Origin: Clostridia bacterium
Lineage (GTDB): Bacteria > Bacillota > Clostridia > Oscillospirales > Acutalibacteraceae
Direction of reading: 5' to 3'
Assembly (NCBI GenBank): GCA_017396515.1
Contig: JAFQLV010000062.1
Location: 1 to 40,725 of the forward strand
DNA length: 40,725 nt
Shown here: in pieces, positions 7,426 through 16,636 of the stretch
Position numbering within the stretch: position 1 is the stretch's first letter
Layout: each line of letters starts with the position of its first letter
Notes under the pieces: generated by a model
What the model was told of the DNA's origin: nothing
The model's input: the letters and a program-made list of their open reading frames with translations, nothing else
Database searches by the model: none
Translations under genes and position numbers: made by a program

Positions 7426-8160
7426 TTAATAGTAAACCTCGTTGAGATACAGACCGTGAGCCTTTGCCGTTATGCCGGCACGCAGGCGGTCCTTACTTTC
7501 AATTATATCGGGAATTGTGTCTTTTTCTATTTTACCTGAGTTTATGTCAAGAAGTGTGCCCACCATTATGCGCACCATATTATAAAGAAAGCCGTCACCC
7601 TTGACCCTGAATGTCACAAGGTCGCCTTCTCTTTCAACAGAGCAATCAAATATAGTTCTGACATTGCTTGCTGTGGTACCGCCCGATGCACAGAAGGCTG
7701 AGAAGTCGTGAGTACCGATATAGCCTTTTGCCTGAATATTCAGCATTTCACTGTCAATGGGATAGGGATGATGAAGAGCTTTGTCAATAAGAAAAGGGTT
7801 TCTTCGTCTGCTGTTCCATATTTTATAAATATACTCCTTACCCTTTGCGTCAAAGCGGGCATTGAAGCCTTCAGAGGCAATTTCGCAGGAAAGCACGCAA
7901 ATGGTCTCAGGCAAAACCGCATTCAGGCCGTAAGCAACCTTTTCGCAGTCACGCTCTTTTTCGCTTCTGAAACTGCAGCAAAAGCCTATGGCGTGAACGC
8001 CCTTATCGGTTCTGCTGCTGCCGTAAATCGTGCATTTTTCGCCGAAAATTCTTTCTATTGCATCACTCAGACACTGCTGAACGCTTATTGCATTTTCCTG
8101 CATCTGCCAGCCGTGATAAGGTGTGCCGTCATAGCTCATTATAAGCTTATAGTTAAACAT
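7426..8160 (-). CDS. truA: tRNA pseudouridine synthase A
   Basis: Encodes 244 residues from the ATG at 8160 (MFNYKLIMSYDGTPYHGWQ). The frame extends upstream to 8301, but that part lies inside ecfT and lacks homology. The catalytic motif SSRTDKGVHA has the essential Asp at residue 52, and the C-terminal RVKGDGFLYNMVRIMVGTLL is typical. TruA isomerises uridines at positions 38-40 of the tRNA anticodon arm. The start codon follows the ecfT stop by two bases, and the likely ribosome site (GGAG) lies within the end of ecfT, so translation is probably coupled. The ecfA1-ecfA2-ecfT-truA order is classic in Firmicutes. Confidence 0.93.
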   Translation of the reverse strand: MFNYKLIMSYDGTPYHGWQMQENAISVQQCLSDAIERIFGEKCTIYGSSRTDKGVHAIGFCCSFRSEKERDCEKVAYGLNAVLPETICVLSCEIASEGFNARFDAKGKEYIYKIWNSRRRNPFLIDKALHHPYPIDSEMLNIQAKGYIGTHDFSAFCASGGTTASNVRTIFDCSVEREGDLVTFRVKGDGFLYNMVRIMVGTLLDINSGKIEKDTIPDIIESKDRLRAGITAKAHGLYLNEVYY

Positions 8161-8162
8161 GG

Positions 8163-8984
8163 TTAAATTATCGCTCCGAAATAATGATTGAGAAGCACTA
8201 CACCTGTGATGCCCAGAGCAAATATTATAAATGCGGCACCGTCCTTCAGGCTGTATTTCATCTGCTTCATTCTTGTTCTGCCCTCTCCCCCTGTATAGCA
8301 ACGGCAGCTCATTGCAAAGGCAAGCTCATAAGCCCGTCTGAATGCCGAAACAAAAAGAGGTATAAGAATCGGTATAAGTGCTTTGATTTTTTCTATAAAG
8401 CTACCGCTTTCAAAGTCTGCACCTCTTGCCTTTTGTGCATTGGTTATTCGCTCGATTTCCTCAATAAGTGTGGGAATAAAACGAAGTGCAAGAGTCATCA
8501 TCATTGCAAGAGTATGCACGGGGATGTGCAAAACCTTAAGAGGTGAAAGCAGTCTTTCAATAGCATCTGTCAGCTGTGTAGGCACTGTAGTATAGGTGAG
8601 AATTGAGCTGCTGATTATAAGGCAGATAATTCTTATTGACATAAACACTGCTGTTATAAGACCCTTTGATGTTATTTTAAAGGGCCCCATAGCAAAAAGC
8701 TCTGTGCCGCCGCCTATATAAAAAATATTTATAACCGATGTGAAAAGCACTATAGGTATAATCGGCTTCAGGGATTTCAGGAACATTTTCACAGGTACCT
8801 GCGACATAAGCACACTGAAAACAACAAACAAAAACATAAAGCCCAGAGACAGAAAGTTTTTGCACATAAAAATCATAACAATAAACAGAATTGTAAGTAT
8901 GATTTTCATTCTTGCGTCAAGGCGGTGCACAAGGGAATTGCCCTTGTAATACTGCCCTATGGTAATATCACTTATCATTGACAT
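8163..8984 (-). CDS. ecfT: ECF transporter transmembrane subunit EcfT
   Basis: Encodes 273 residues. About five hydrophobic segments lie in the N-terminal two-thirds and at the C terminus. The two coupling-helix motifs that contact the ATPases are visible as KARGADF (A-R-G) and the more divergent CRCYTGG. EcfT joins the EcfA1-EcfA2 ATPase dimer to interchangeable vitamin or metal S components; none is in the window, so this is probably the shared group II module. Its start overlaps the last base of ecfA2. Confidence 0.92.
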   Translation of the reverse strand: MSMISDITIGQYYKGNSLVHRLDARMKIILTILFIVMIFMCKNFLSLGFMFLFVVFSVLMSQVPVKMFLKSLKPIIPIVLFTSVINIFYIGGGTELFAMGPFKITSKGLITAVFMSIRIICLIISSSILTYTTVPTQLTDAIERLLSPLKVLHIPVHTLAMMMTLALRFIPTLIEEIERITNAQKARGADFESGSFIEKIKALIPILIPLFVSAFRRAYELAFAMSCRCYTGGEGRTRMKQMKYSLKDGAAFIIFALGITGVVLLNHYFGAII

Positions 8985-9847
8985 TATGCTCTGCCCCCTT
9001 TCACAAGCTTCATTATTTCAGCCTTTGCCTTTTCAAGGGTGTAAACATTGGCAGGCACATCATAGCCCTTTGCTCTGAGCTTTATGAAAAGCTCTGTGAG
9101 CTGAGGGATATTAAGCCCCATGCTTTTTAGCTCATCTGCATGAGAAAAAACATTATCAACGCTGTCGTAATATGCAAGGTGTGCCTCGTTCATAACAAGC
9201 ACCTTGGTTGCAATTTTCGATATATCCTCCATTGAGTGTGAAACCACTAAAAGCGTGCTTCCTGTTTTATTCTGATATTCTTTTATGAGCGAAAGAATTG
9301 TATCTCTGCCCTTTGGGTCAAGGCCTGCGCAGGGCTCATCAAGAATAAGCACCTCAGGCTCCATGGCCATAACGCCGGCAATGGCAACACGCCTTTTTTC
9401 ACCGCCTGAAAGCTCAAAGGGCGACTTTTCAAAATAGCTTTCGTCAAGACCCACAAATTTAATAACACTTCTGACTCTCTTGTCAATTTCCTCGTCAGAA
9501 AGCTTCATATTTTTAGGTCCGTAGGCTATGTCTTTATATACGGTTTCTTCAAAAAGCTGATATTCGGGGTACTGAAAGCAAATGCCGACTCTGAAACGCA
9601 CCTGCTTGATTTCCTTTTTATTTTCCCATATATCCTTGCCCTCAAGCAGCACGGTGCCGCTTGTGCCCTTTAAAAGACCGTTGAAGTGCTGTATGAGAGT
9701 GCTTTTGCCTGAGCCTGTGTGGCCGATAATGCCCACAAGCTCACCCTTTTCTATTTTAAGGCACACATCCCTTATGGCATCAACCTGTGATGAGGTGCCC
9801 TTAGAATAAATGTAGCTTAAGTCTTTTGTTTCAAGTACTATGCTCAA
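8984..9847 (-). CDS. ecfA2: ECF transporter ATPase EcfA2
   Basis: Encodes 287 residues from a TTG start at 9847 whose last two bases are the first two of the ecfA1 TGA stop. A GGAGG site lies 7 bases upstream and fixes this start; the frame extends to 9883 without a better one. ABC ATPase motifs: Walker A GHTGSGKST, Q-loop FQYPEYQLF, signature LSGGEKRR, Walker B VLILDEP, and the switch His in VVSHSMEDI. It pairs with EcfA1 to power vitamin uptake. Confidence 0.93.
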   Translation of the reverse strand: MSIVLETKDLSYIYSKGTSSQVDAIRDVCLKIEKGELVGIIGHTGSGKSTLIQHFNGLLKGTSGTVLLEGKDIWENKKEIKQVRFRVGICFQYPEYQLFEETVYKDIAYGPKNMKLSDEEIDKRVRSVIKFVGLDESYFEKSPFELSGGEKRRVAIAGVMAMEPEVLILDEPCAGLDPKGRDTILSLIKEYQNKTGSTLLVVSHSMEDISKIATKVLVMNEAHLAYYDSVDNVFSHADELKSMGLNIPQLTELFIKLRAKGYDVPANVYTLEKAKAEIMKLVKGGRA

Positions 9848-10701
9848 TTTAAAGCCTCCACAGTGCGTGTTATTTCCGCACAAAGTTCGTCAATTGTCAG
9901 TATATCCTTCGGCAGGTCAATGCCTTCTTTTATAAGCTCGTGGCTGAGAAGAGTTGCCTCAGGCACATCAAGACCCACCCTTTTTAATGTGTCTATATGC
10001 TGAAAAACCTCTTTAGGCTTGCCGTCAAGAATGATTTTGCCCTCATCCATAACTATAACTCTGTTTGCCCTTGCAGCTTCATCCATATAGTGCGTGATGA
10101 AAACAACCGTAATGCCGAAATCCCTATTCAGCATTTTAACCGTTTCCATTACTTCCCTTCTGCCTCTGGGGTCAAGCATTGAGGTCGGCTCGTCAAGGAC
10201 TATGCACTCCGGCTTCATTGCAATTATGCCTGCAATTGCCACCCTCTGCTTCTGGCCGCCCGAAAGCTTGTGAGGCTCTGAGAGACGGAAATCGTACATA
10301 CCCACATTTTTAAGTGCTTCATCAACTCTTTTTCTGATTTCCGAAGGCTCAATGCCTAAGTTTTCCGGGCCGAAAGCCACATCATCCTCAACTATGGTTG
10401 CAACAATCTGATTATCGGGGTTCTGAAAAACCATGCCCACTCTCTGGCGGATATCGTTTATTCTGTCTTCGTCCTTAGTATCAATTCCGTCAACGAAAAC
10501 ACTGCCGTATTTCGGAATATTTATGCCGTTGCACAGCTTCGCAAGGGTACTCTTGCCGCAGCCGTTGTGACCGAGAACAGCAACAAAATCGCCTTTTTCA
10601 ATTGAGAGATTAAGGTTTTCAAGAACATATTCTTCTCTTTTTATACTCTCGTCATCTTCACTGTAGCCGAAGGTGACATCTCTGAAGTCTATATAATACA
10701 T
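9844..10701 (-). CDS. ecfA1: ECF transporter ATPase EcfA1
   Basis: Encodes 285 residues from the ATG at 10701 (MYYIDFRDVTFGY); a TTG nine bases upstream is less likely. Motifs: Walker A GHNGCGKST, Q-loop FQNPDNQIV, signature LSGGQKQR, Walker B CIVLDEP, switch His in FITHYMDEA. It forms the heterodimeric ATPase of the ECF module with EcfA2, with which it overlaps. It follows the methyltransferase gene by 40 bases in the ruv-ecf-truA operon. Confidence 0.93.
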   Translation of the reverse strand: MYYIDFRDVTFGYSEDDESIKREEYVLENLNLSIEKGDFVAVLGHNGCGKSTLAKLCNGINIPKYGSVFVDGIDTKDEDRINDIRQRVGMVFQNPDNQIVATIVEDDVAFGPENLGIEPSEIRKRVDEALKNVGMYDFRLSEPHKLSGGQKQRVAIAGIIAMKPECIVLDEPTSMLDPRGRREVMETVKMLNRDFGITVVFITHYMDEAARANRVIVMDEGKIILDGKPKEVFQHIDTLKRVGLDVPEATLLSHELIKEGIDLPKDILTIDELCAEITRTVEALN

Positions 10702-10741
10702 TAAAGTCAACTACCTTATATAAAGTTAAAAAATGCCCTGA

Positions 10742-11608
10742 TTAATCCTTTTCCCATATAGCGCTTGCACCGCAGGGAAGAATCATACCGCTATCCGTAA
10801 CGGGAAGACCGATTTCAGAGGAGCTTACCTTGCCGCCTAATTTCTTTTTTACAACGGCACCTAAAATGTATTCCATAACCGATGAAGAAAGACCTGTTGT
10901 ATATGAGTTAATAAGCATCATAAGTGAATCCTCATATAAAAGCTCACTGCAAAGCTCAACAAATGAATAAACCTCATCCTCAAGCTTCCACACCTCACCG
11001 CCGGGACCTCTGCCGTAGGAGGGCGGGTCCATAATGATAATGTCGTACTTGTTGCCTCTGCGTATTTCACGCTGAACGAACTTGATACAGTCATCAACTA
11101 TCCAGCGTACGCTTCTGTCGGCAACACCTGAGGAAACCGCATTTTCCTTTGCCCAGGCTGTCATACCCTTTGAAGCATCAACATGTACCACATGGGCATT
11201 TTCCATTAAAGGGGCAACACTTGCACCGCCGGTGTAAGCAAAGAGATTCAGCACCTTAACAGGTCTGCCCGCCTTGCGGATAACCTCTCTTGTATAATCC
11301 CAGTTTACGGCCTGCTCAGGGAAAAGACCCGTGTGCTTGAAGCCCATAGTCTTAATATTGAAGGTCATATCCTTATACTTAATGCTCCAGAAGGGCGGCA
11401 TTTTGCTTCTAACTTCCCATTCGCCGCCGCCTGATTTTGAGCGGTGATAATAAGCATTCGCTTTTTTCCACAAAGGATTTGTTTTGGGAGTTTTCCATAT
11501 AACCTGAGGGTCGGGACGCACTAAAACAATATCGCCCCATCGCTCTAATTTTTCACCGTCTGAGCAGTCTATAAGCTCATAGTCTTTCCAGTCTTTTGTA
11601 TATCTCAT
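10742..11608 (-). CDS. Class I SAM-dependent (rRNA-type) methyltransferase
   Basis: Encodes 288 residues. The SAM-binding Rossmann core has VLNLFAYTGGASV (motif I), VVHVDASKG (acidic loop after strand 2) and IIMDPPSYGRG (DPPSY motif IV), as in the RlmI/RlmL-related Methyltrans_SAM group that modifies rRNA. A PUA domain, present in full-length RlmI, is absent. The N terminus carries a family-specific block (LVRPDPQVIWK, then NAYYHRS). Substrate not determinable from sequence; 23S rRNA is a reasonable guess. It lies between ruvB and ecfA1 with short gaps. Confidence 0.8.
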   Translation of the reverse strand: MRYTKDWKDYELIDCSDGEKLERWGDIVLVRPDPQVIWKTPKTNPLWKKANAYYHRSKSGGGEWEVRSKMPPFWSIKYKDMTFNIKTMGFKHTGLFPEQAVNWDYTREVIRKAGRPVKVLNLFAYTGGASVAPLMENAHVVHVDASKGMTAWAKENAVSSGVADRSVRWIVDDCIKFVQREIRRGNKYDIIIMDPPSYGRGPGGEVWKLEDEVYSFVELCSELLYEDSLMMLINSYTTGLSSSVMEYILGAVVKKKLGGKVSSSEIGLPVTDSGMILPCGASAIWEKD

Positions 11609-11633
11609 AAATTACCTCTTAAATCAATCTGAC

Positions 11634-12662
11634 TTAAAACAGCTGTTGCTGTCCGGGCATTGCAATGCCAAGATGCTCGTACCCTGCCGCTGTTACCACT
11701 CTGCCTCTGGGAGTTCTGCCGAGGAAGCCTATCTGCATAAGATAAGGCTCGTAAACATCCTCAATTGTAACAGCCTCTTCGCCTATTGCCGCCGCTATGG
11801 TTTCAAGACCCACAGGGCCGCCGCCATAGGACTTTATCATAGTTGAAAGCAGCAGTCTGTCAATAGAGTCAAGACCCATATTATCTATTTCCATTCTGTC
11901 AAGAGCAGTGTCGGCACTTTCTTCATCTATAATACCGTTGCCCATAATCTGAGCAAAGTCTCTTGCTCTTTTTAAAAGTCTGTTTGCAATTCTCGGGGTA
12001 CCTCTTGAGCGTGATGCAATTTCAAGAGCACCGTATTTTTCAATGTCAATACCCAATATTCCGGCACTTCTCGTTACAATCTGAGCAAGCTCCTCGGGAG
12101 TGTAAAGCTCAAGACGAAGTATAACGCCGAAGCGGTCACGAAGAGGTGCCGAGAGCTGACCTGCACGGGTTGTGGCGCCCACAAGAGTGAATTTTGGCAA
12201 ATCCAGTCTTATTGACCTTGCCGAAGGGCCCTTGCCGATGATAATATCAAGGGCATTGTCTTCCATAGCAGGATAGAGAACCTCCTCAACACTTCTGTTG
12301 AGACGGTGAATTTCATCTATGAAAAGCACATCACCTTCGCTGAGATTTGTAAGCAATGCCGCTAAATCGCCCTGCTTTTCAATTGCAGGCCCCGATGTAA
12401 CACGCAGATTAACATTCATCTCGTTTGCAATAATGCCTGCAAGGGTTGTTTTTCCGAGTCCCGGAGGGCCGTAAAGAAGCACATGGTCAAGGCTTTCGCC
12501 TCTTGCTTTTGCCGCTTTTATATAAACCTCAAGGTTTTCCTTGACCTTTTCCTGACCGATATAATCTGTCAGCACCTTGGGTCTGAGAGAAGTTTCTATA
12601 TCATTGTCAAATCCTGTGAAATCAGGAGTTATAATTCTTTCTTCAAAATCCATATCATTCAC
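11634..12662 (-). CDS. ruvB: Holliday junction branch-migration ATPase RuvB
   Basis: Encodes 342 residues, usual family length. Walker [11 protein letters not shown], Walker [13 protein letters not shown], sensor 1 VGATTRAG, Arg finger region APLRDRFG, and a C-terminal winged helix ending in [13 protein letters not shown]. The hexameric ring drives branch migration with RuvA. The start lies four bases from the ruvA stop. Confidence 0.97.
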   Translation of the reverse strand: MNDMDFEERIITPDFTGFDNDIETSLRPKVLTDYIGQEKVKENLEVYIKAAKARGESLDHVLLYGPPGLGKTTLAGIIANEMNVNLRVTSGPAIEKQGDLAALLTNLSEGDVLFIDEIHRLNRSVEEVLYPAMEDNALDIIIGKGPSARSIRLDLPKFTLVGATTRAGQLSAPLRDRFGVILRLELYTPEELAQIVTRSAGILGIDIEKYGALEIASRSRGTPRIANRLLKRARDFAQIMGNGIIDEESADTALDRMEIDNMGLDSIDRLLLSTMIKSYGGGPVGLETIAAAIGEEAVTIEDVYEPYLMQIGFLGRTPRGRVVTAAGYEHLGIAMPGQQQLF

Positions 12663-12665
12663 CTT

Positions 12666-13271
12666 TTACATACTGCTTAAAAGCTTGAGTGCCTGCTTTA
12701 TAATTGCTTCTACAGAAAGTGACGGGTCAATTTTGCTCACCACCGAAGCAGCCTCGCTCTGTGAGTACCCAAGCATTGTCAGTGCCGCAACAGCCTCTGA
12801 GGTGTGGGGCATTTCCATAGCTGCCCCCACTCTGCCGCTGTCACCGAATAAGTCTGCATCGGGGATAACACTCTTGACCTTGTCTTTAAGCTCAATGATT
12901 ATACGCTGTGCAATTTTCGGGCCGACACCGTTAGCTCTTGTTATGGCCTTTACATCCTTGGCTGAGATTGCAAGTGCCAGCTCATCAACGGTAAGCTCTG
13001 AGAGAATTGCAAGTGCCGCCTTAGGGCCGACACCGTTGACGGTTATAAGCATTTTAAACCATTCAAGCTCATACTCTGTTGAAAAGCCGAAAAGATCAAG
13101 TGCATCCTCGCGCACATTGAGATGAGTGTAAACTGTTGCAGTTGATTTATCGTCAGGTAAATCGCTCAGAGTGAAACGGGAGCTGTAGCACAGAAAGCCT
13201 ACTCCGCCGCACTCAATAACTGCATGGCTGATGCCTTTGTTTATTACCTTTCCTGTAAGCGAATAAAACAT
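12666..13271 (-). CDS. ruvA: Holliday junction DNA-binding protein RuvA
   Basis: Encodes 201 residues from the ATG at 13271 (MFYSLTGKVINKG), two bases after the ruvC stop; the frame runs upstream to 13337 within ruvC, but family length supports this start. An N-terminal OB fold, two helix-hairpin-helix motifs (TVNGVGPKAAL and RANGVGPKIAQR) and a C-terminal RuvB-binding three-helix domain (from AVAALTMLGYSQ) are visible. Confidence 0.96.
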   Translation of the reverse strand: MFYSLTGKVINKGISHAVIECGGVGFLCYSSRFTLSDLPDDKSTATVYTHLNVREDALDLFGFSTEYELEWFKMLITVNGVGPKAALAILSELTVDELALAISAKDVKAITRANGVGPKIAQRIIIELKDKVKSVIPDADLFGDSGRVGAAMEMPHTSEAVAALTMLGYSQSEAASVVSKIDPSLSVEAIIKQALKLLSSM

Positions 13272-13273
13272 AG

Positions 13274-13783
13274 TTAAATTCCCTGCCTTATGCGAATATT
13301 GTTTGTCATAAGTGAGCCGCTTGCGTGAGCGTGACATATTGCCATTGCAAGGGCATCGGCGGTGTCGTCGGGCTTGGGCACCTTTTCAAGGGCAAGTATC
13401 CGTCTTGTCATTTCCTGCACCTGCTTTTTATCTGCTCTGCCGTAGCCCACAACACTTTGCTTGACCTGCAAGGGCGTGTATTCAAATGACCTGACACCGT
13501 TTTTCTGTGCAGCAAGCATTATAACACCTCTTGCCTGACTGACATCTATTACCGTCTTTGCATTGTTGTTGTAAAAAAGCTTTTCAATAGCCATTGCCTC
13601 AGGATGATGAAGCTCAATTATACGGCAGAGTCCGTCATATATTTTTTCAAGCCTTATATTAAAAGGCGTGTGAGCGTCGGTCAGAATTGCACCGTAGTCA
13701 ATAACGGTAAAGTGATTGTTTTTGTATTCGATCACTCCGTAGCCGACAATTGCATAACCCGGGTCGATACCTAAGATAATCAT
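13274..13783 (-). CDS. ruvC: Holliday junction resolvase RuvC
   Basis: Encodes 169 residues. The RNase H-like fold carries the acidic catalytic residues: D7 in LGIDPG, E in AIEKLFY, and the Asp pair in KPDDTADALA near residue 140. It cuts Holliday junctions symmetrically. First gene of the ruvC-ruvA-ruvB-methyltransferase-ecf-truA-DUF5711 operon. A GAGGTAG ribosome site and a sigma-A-type promoter (13814-13842) lie upstream. Confidence 0.96.
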   Translation of the reverse strand: MIILGIDPGYAIVGYGVIEYKNNHFTVIDYGAILTDAHTPFNIRLEKIYDGLCRIIELHHPEAMAIEKLFYNNNAKTVIDVSQARGVIMLAAQKNGVRSFEYTPLQVKQSVVGYGRADKKQVQEMTRRILALEKVPKPDDTADALAMAICHAHASGSLMTNNIRIRQGI

Positions 13784-13813
13784 GGCATACTACCTCACTG
13801 TAATAATCAATAT

Positions 13814-13842
13814 ATTATAGCATAATTATAAGGTTTGAGCAA
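13814..13842 (-). promoter_or_regulatory. Sigma-A-type promoter of the ruvC operon
   Basis: Minus strand TTGCTC (13837-13842), 17 bases, TATAAT (13814-13819), about 30 bases upstream of ruvC. No LexA box of the GAAC-N4-GTTC form was seen. Confidence 0.6.
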
Positions 13843-13874
13843 TAGCTAAAGTGAGAAAAATACCCCATAAACAC

Positions 13875-13899
13875 AAAAAGACAGGACCTGTGCCCTGCC
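13875..13899 (-). terminator. Terminator after gtrA
   Basis: Minus strand GGCAGG pairs with CCTGTC (one G-U) around an 8-base loop, followed by TTTTTGTG. It separates the der-gtrA operon from ruvC. Confidence 0.7.
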
Positions 13900-13905
13900 T
13901 TGATA

Positions 13906-14364
13906 TTATTTTTTCTTTCTGAACACCACAAACTTGGAAAAGAAGTAATTGAGTACCACCACAACAACGGCAAGCACCACCTTGGAAATCATATTTCCGC
14001 TGACGGTGAAGCCGAATACATCCACGGCAAAAGCCTTCATATTGCAGATGTCAACCAAAAGGAAAAGGCCGGCTTCTTCAATAATAAAAGAAAAAATTCT
14101 TGCAGTAAAAAATGATGAAATTTCTTTTGCCACAAGCCTTATATCCCAGCTTTTACTTTCAAAAACGAAAAGCTTATTGGTAACATAGGCAAAAATCACG
14201 CTGACAAGCCACGCAATAACATTTGACAGCAGATAAAACTTCACGCCGAAAAGCACATTGCAAAGCTTATAGGTGACGAAATTTACCAAAGTGGTACCGA
14301 CACCGAAAATGCCGTAGATAATCAGCTCTTTATATTTAATTATCAGTTTCTTGATTGTGTTCAT
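13906..14364 (-). CDS. GtrA-like membrane protein (polyprenyl-linked sugar flippase family)
   Basis: Encodes 152 residues with four hydrophobic segments (about 14-33, 40-62, 84-104, 120-142) and the GtrA opening YGIFGVGTTLVNFV. GtrA proteins are thought to flip lipid-linked glucose or related sugars across the membrane for surface-glycan decoration. The start overlaps the end of the upstream GT2 gene by 29 bases, and GT2+GtrA pairs of this kind work together. The ribosome site is weak, consistent with coupling. Confidence 0.85.
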   Translation of the reverse strand: MNTIKKLIIKYKELIIYGIFGVGTTLVNFVTYKLCNVLFGVKFYLLSNVIAWLVSVIFAYVTNKLFVFESKSWDIRLVAKEISSFFTARIFSFIIEEAGLFLLVDICNMKAFAVDVFGFTVSGNMISKVVLAVVVVVLNYFFSKFVVFRKKK

Positions 14365-15271
14365 AAGTTAAAATCTCTTTTGCAATAAATATTGGTCTGT
14401 CCTTCACCTGTGTGTGTACCTTGCCAAGATATGCACCGATAATGCCTTGACTTATAAGTATGAGTCCACCCACAAAAAGCACTGTTGTAGTGACCTGATA
14501 AAAGCTATCGAACAGGTTTATAACACCCAAAATAACAGACAGCAGAAGCACTGCTATGCCAAGATATAAGGGGAATCTGAGAGGCTTATCCGTGTAAGCT
14601 ATAATGCCCTCGGCAGCATAGGCGAGGAGCTTTTTGAAATTCCACTTGGTTTCGCCGCTTTTACGGTCTCTCACTTCATATGGAAGGGACACAGTGTTAT
14701 AGCCCACCCATGAGAATATTCCCTTTGAAAAGCGGTGATATTCGGGCAGAGCCAATATTGTGTCGGCAACACACCTTCTCATTGTGCGGAAGTCACTTGC
14801 ATCACTGACAAAGCCAATGCCCGACATTTTAGTGATAACCTTATAGAATTTGCTCTTGCAAGCTGAAATAAGCTTGCCCTCTTTTCTTTCGCTCTGATAG
14901 GCGGCAACCATATCGCAATCGGGGTCACTGTCAAGAATTTTTGCCATTTCCACAGCATATTTCGGGTCCTGCTGCAAATCGGCATCGATTATAGTGATAT
15001 ACTCACCTGCAGCCTGAGACAAACCTGCATACATTGCAGCCTCCTTGCCGAAATTGCGGGAAAAGCTTATGACCTTTATTTTCACATCTTTGTTGCTGCT
15101 GAAAATCTCTCTGAGCTTCTTCGGCGTGCCGTCCTTACTGCCGTCATTAACGAAAATAATCTCGTATGAATCGGTGTAAGCCTTCATAGCCAGCTTTGTT
15201 TCTTTCAGGAAATTTTCAACATTGCCCTCCTCATTGTAGCAGGGCACTATAAGGCTGTGCTTAACTGACAT
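14336..15271 (-). CDS. GT2 family glycosyltransferase (GtrB/dolichol-phosphate mannosyltransferase-like)
   Basis: Encodes 311 residues. The GT-A domain begins SLIVPCYNEEGNV and has the metal-binding DADLQQDP motif near residues 95-102. Two C-terminal membrane helices (about 231-250 and 260-285) are typical of GtrB/YkoT-type enzymes that charge undecaprenyl phosphate with glucose or another sugar. Paired with the overlapping gtrA-like gene; no third, acceptor-specific transferase is in the window. Confidence 0.88.
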   Translation of the reverse strand: MSVKHSLIVPCYNEEGNVENFLKETKLAMKAYTDSYEIIFVNDGSKDGTPKKLREIFSSNKDVKIKVISFSRNFGKEAAMYAGLSQAAGEYITIIDADLQQDPKYAVEMAKILDSDPDCDMVAAYQSERKEGKLISACKSKFYKVITKMSGIGFVSDASDFRTMRRCVADTILALPEYHRFSKGIFSWVGYNTVSLPYEVRDRKSGETKWNFKKLLAYAAEGIIAYTDKPLRFPLYLGIAVLLLSVILGVINLFDSFYQVTTTVLFVGGLILISQGIIGAYLGKVHTQVKDRPIFIAKEILTYEHNQETDN

Positions 15272-15293
15272 AGGTCAACCATCCTTCTAATAC

Positions 15294-16616
15294 TTATTTA
15301 CCGTCGCGTTCTCTTATAACAAACTTTGTGGGGGTACCCTCAAGACCGAAAACCTCTCTTATCTGATTGTCAAGATAACGCTGATAGCTGTAATGGAACA
15401 GCTCCTTGCTGTTAACAAAGCAGACAAATGTTGGCGGTCTTGTGGATGCCTGAGTCATATAATAAATCTTGAGTCTCTTGCCTTTATCCGTAGGGGGCTG
15501 CACTCTTGCCGTTGCGGCAGCGAGCACATCATTGAGCTTACCTGTTGAAATACGCATTGAATTCTGCTCGTCAACATATTTTATAAGATCAAAAAGTCTG
15601 TCAAGGCGCTGACCCGTCTTTGCCGAAATAAAGATAATGGGTGCATAAGACATAAACGAAAAGTCGTTCATAAGCTTCTTTCTGTAGCTGTCCATAGTCT
15701 TGCCGTCTTTTTCAAGGGCATCCCATTTATTGACTGCTATAATGCAAGCCTTACCCATTTCGTGAGCTATGCCTGCAACCTTGCTGTCCTGCTCAGTGAA
15801 GCCTTCAACAGCATCTATCATAATAACACAGACGCTTGCTCTTTCAACGGCCATTTTTGCTCTTATAACAGAGTATTTTTCAATCTGATCCTCAACCTTA
15901 CTCTTTCGTCTGAGACCTGCAGTGTCAATAAACATAAAGTCACCGTGCTCATTTGAAATGAAGGTATCCGTTGCATCTCTTGTGGTGCCTGCAATATTTG
16001 AGACAATTGCTCTTTCCTCACCTGAGATTGCATTTATAAGTGATGACTTGCCCACATTAGGCTTGCCGATAACGGCAACCTTGATTGTGGTGTCATCCTC
16101 TTCCTCCTCAGCTTCTTCGGGGAGGTACTGTAAAACTGCATCAAGCAGGTCGCCCGTGCCGTGGCCGTGAACAGATGAAACGGCTATTGGGTCGCCAAGG
16201 CCTAAATTATAGAACTCATAAAATTCCATTTCAGGCTCGCCGACTCTGTCACACTTGTTAACGCAGAGCACGATGGGCTTATTGCTTTTAAGAAGCATGG
16301 CAGCCACATCCTCATCAGTTGCAACAACACCTGTGCGAAGGTCAGTAACGAGAATGATAACATCTGCCGAATCAATAGCAAGCTGAGCCTGACGGCGCAT
16401 CTGCTTTAAAATTATATCGTCTGAATGAGGCTCTATACCGCCTGTATCTATTAAGAGAAAATGTCTTGACAGCCATTCGCAGTCACCGTAAATTCTGTCT
16501 CGTGTAACACCGGGAGTATCGTCAACAATAGACAGTCGCTGACCTATAAGCTTGTTAAAAAGTGTAGACTTGCCTACATTGGGTCTGCCTACAATTGCAA
16601 CAATCGGTCTTGCCAT
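15294..16616 (-). CDS. der: Ribosome biogenesis GTPase Der (EngA)
   Basis: Encodes 440 residues with the diagnostic tandem GTPase domains: G1 boxes GRPNVGKSTLFN (residues 9-20) and GKPNVGKSSLIN (about 184), G3 DTGGI and DTAGLRRKSK, G4 NKCD and NKWD, and a C-terminal KH-like domain ending near GTPTKFVIRERDGK. Acts in 50S subunit assembly. It follows the DUF512 gene by 20 bases. Confidence 0.97.
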   Translation of the reverse strand: MARPIVAIVGRPNVGKSTLFNKLIGQRLSIVDDTPGVTRDRIYGDCEWLSRHFLLIDTGGIEPHSDDIILKQMRRQAQLAIDSADVIILVTDLRTGVVATDEDVAAMLLKSNKPIVLCVNKCDRVGEPEMEFYEFYNLGLGDPIAVSSVHGHGTGDLLDAVLQYLPEEAEEEEDDTTIKVAVIGKPNVGKSSLINAISGEERAIVSNIAGTTRDATDTFISNEHGDFMFIDTAGLRRKSKVEDQIEKYSVIRAKMAVERASVCVIMIDAVEGFTEQDSKVAGIAHEMGKACIIAVNKWDALEKDGKTMDSYRKKLMNDFSFMSYAPIIFISAKTGQRLDRLFDLIKYVDEQNSMRISTGKLNDVLAAATARVQPPTDKGKRLKIYYMTQASTRPPTFVCFVNSKELFHYSYQRYLDNQIREVFGLEGTPTKFVIRERDGK

Positions 16617-16636
16617 TTTTTCACCTTCTTTTTTTA

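Noticed and set aside
12577-13125. Plus-strand open frame of 182 codons
   Set aside because: Low-complexity Ser/Ala-rich shadow of ruvA and ruvB.
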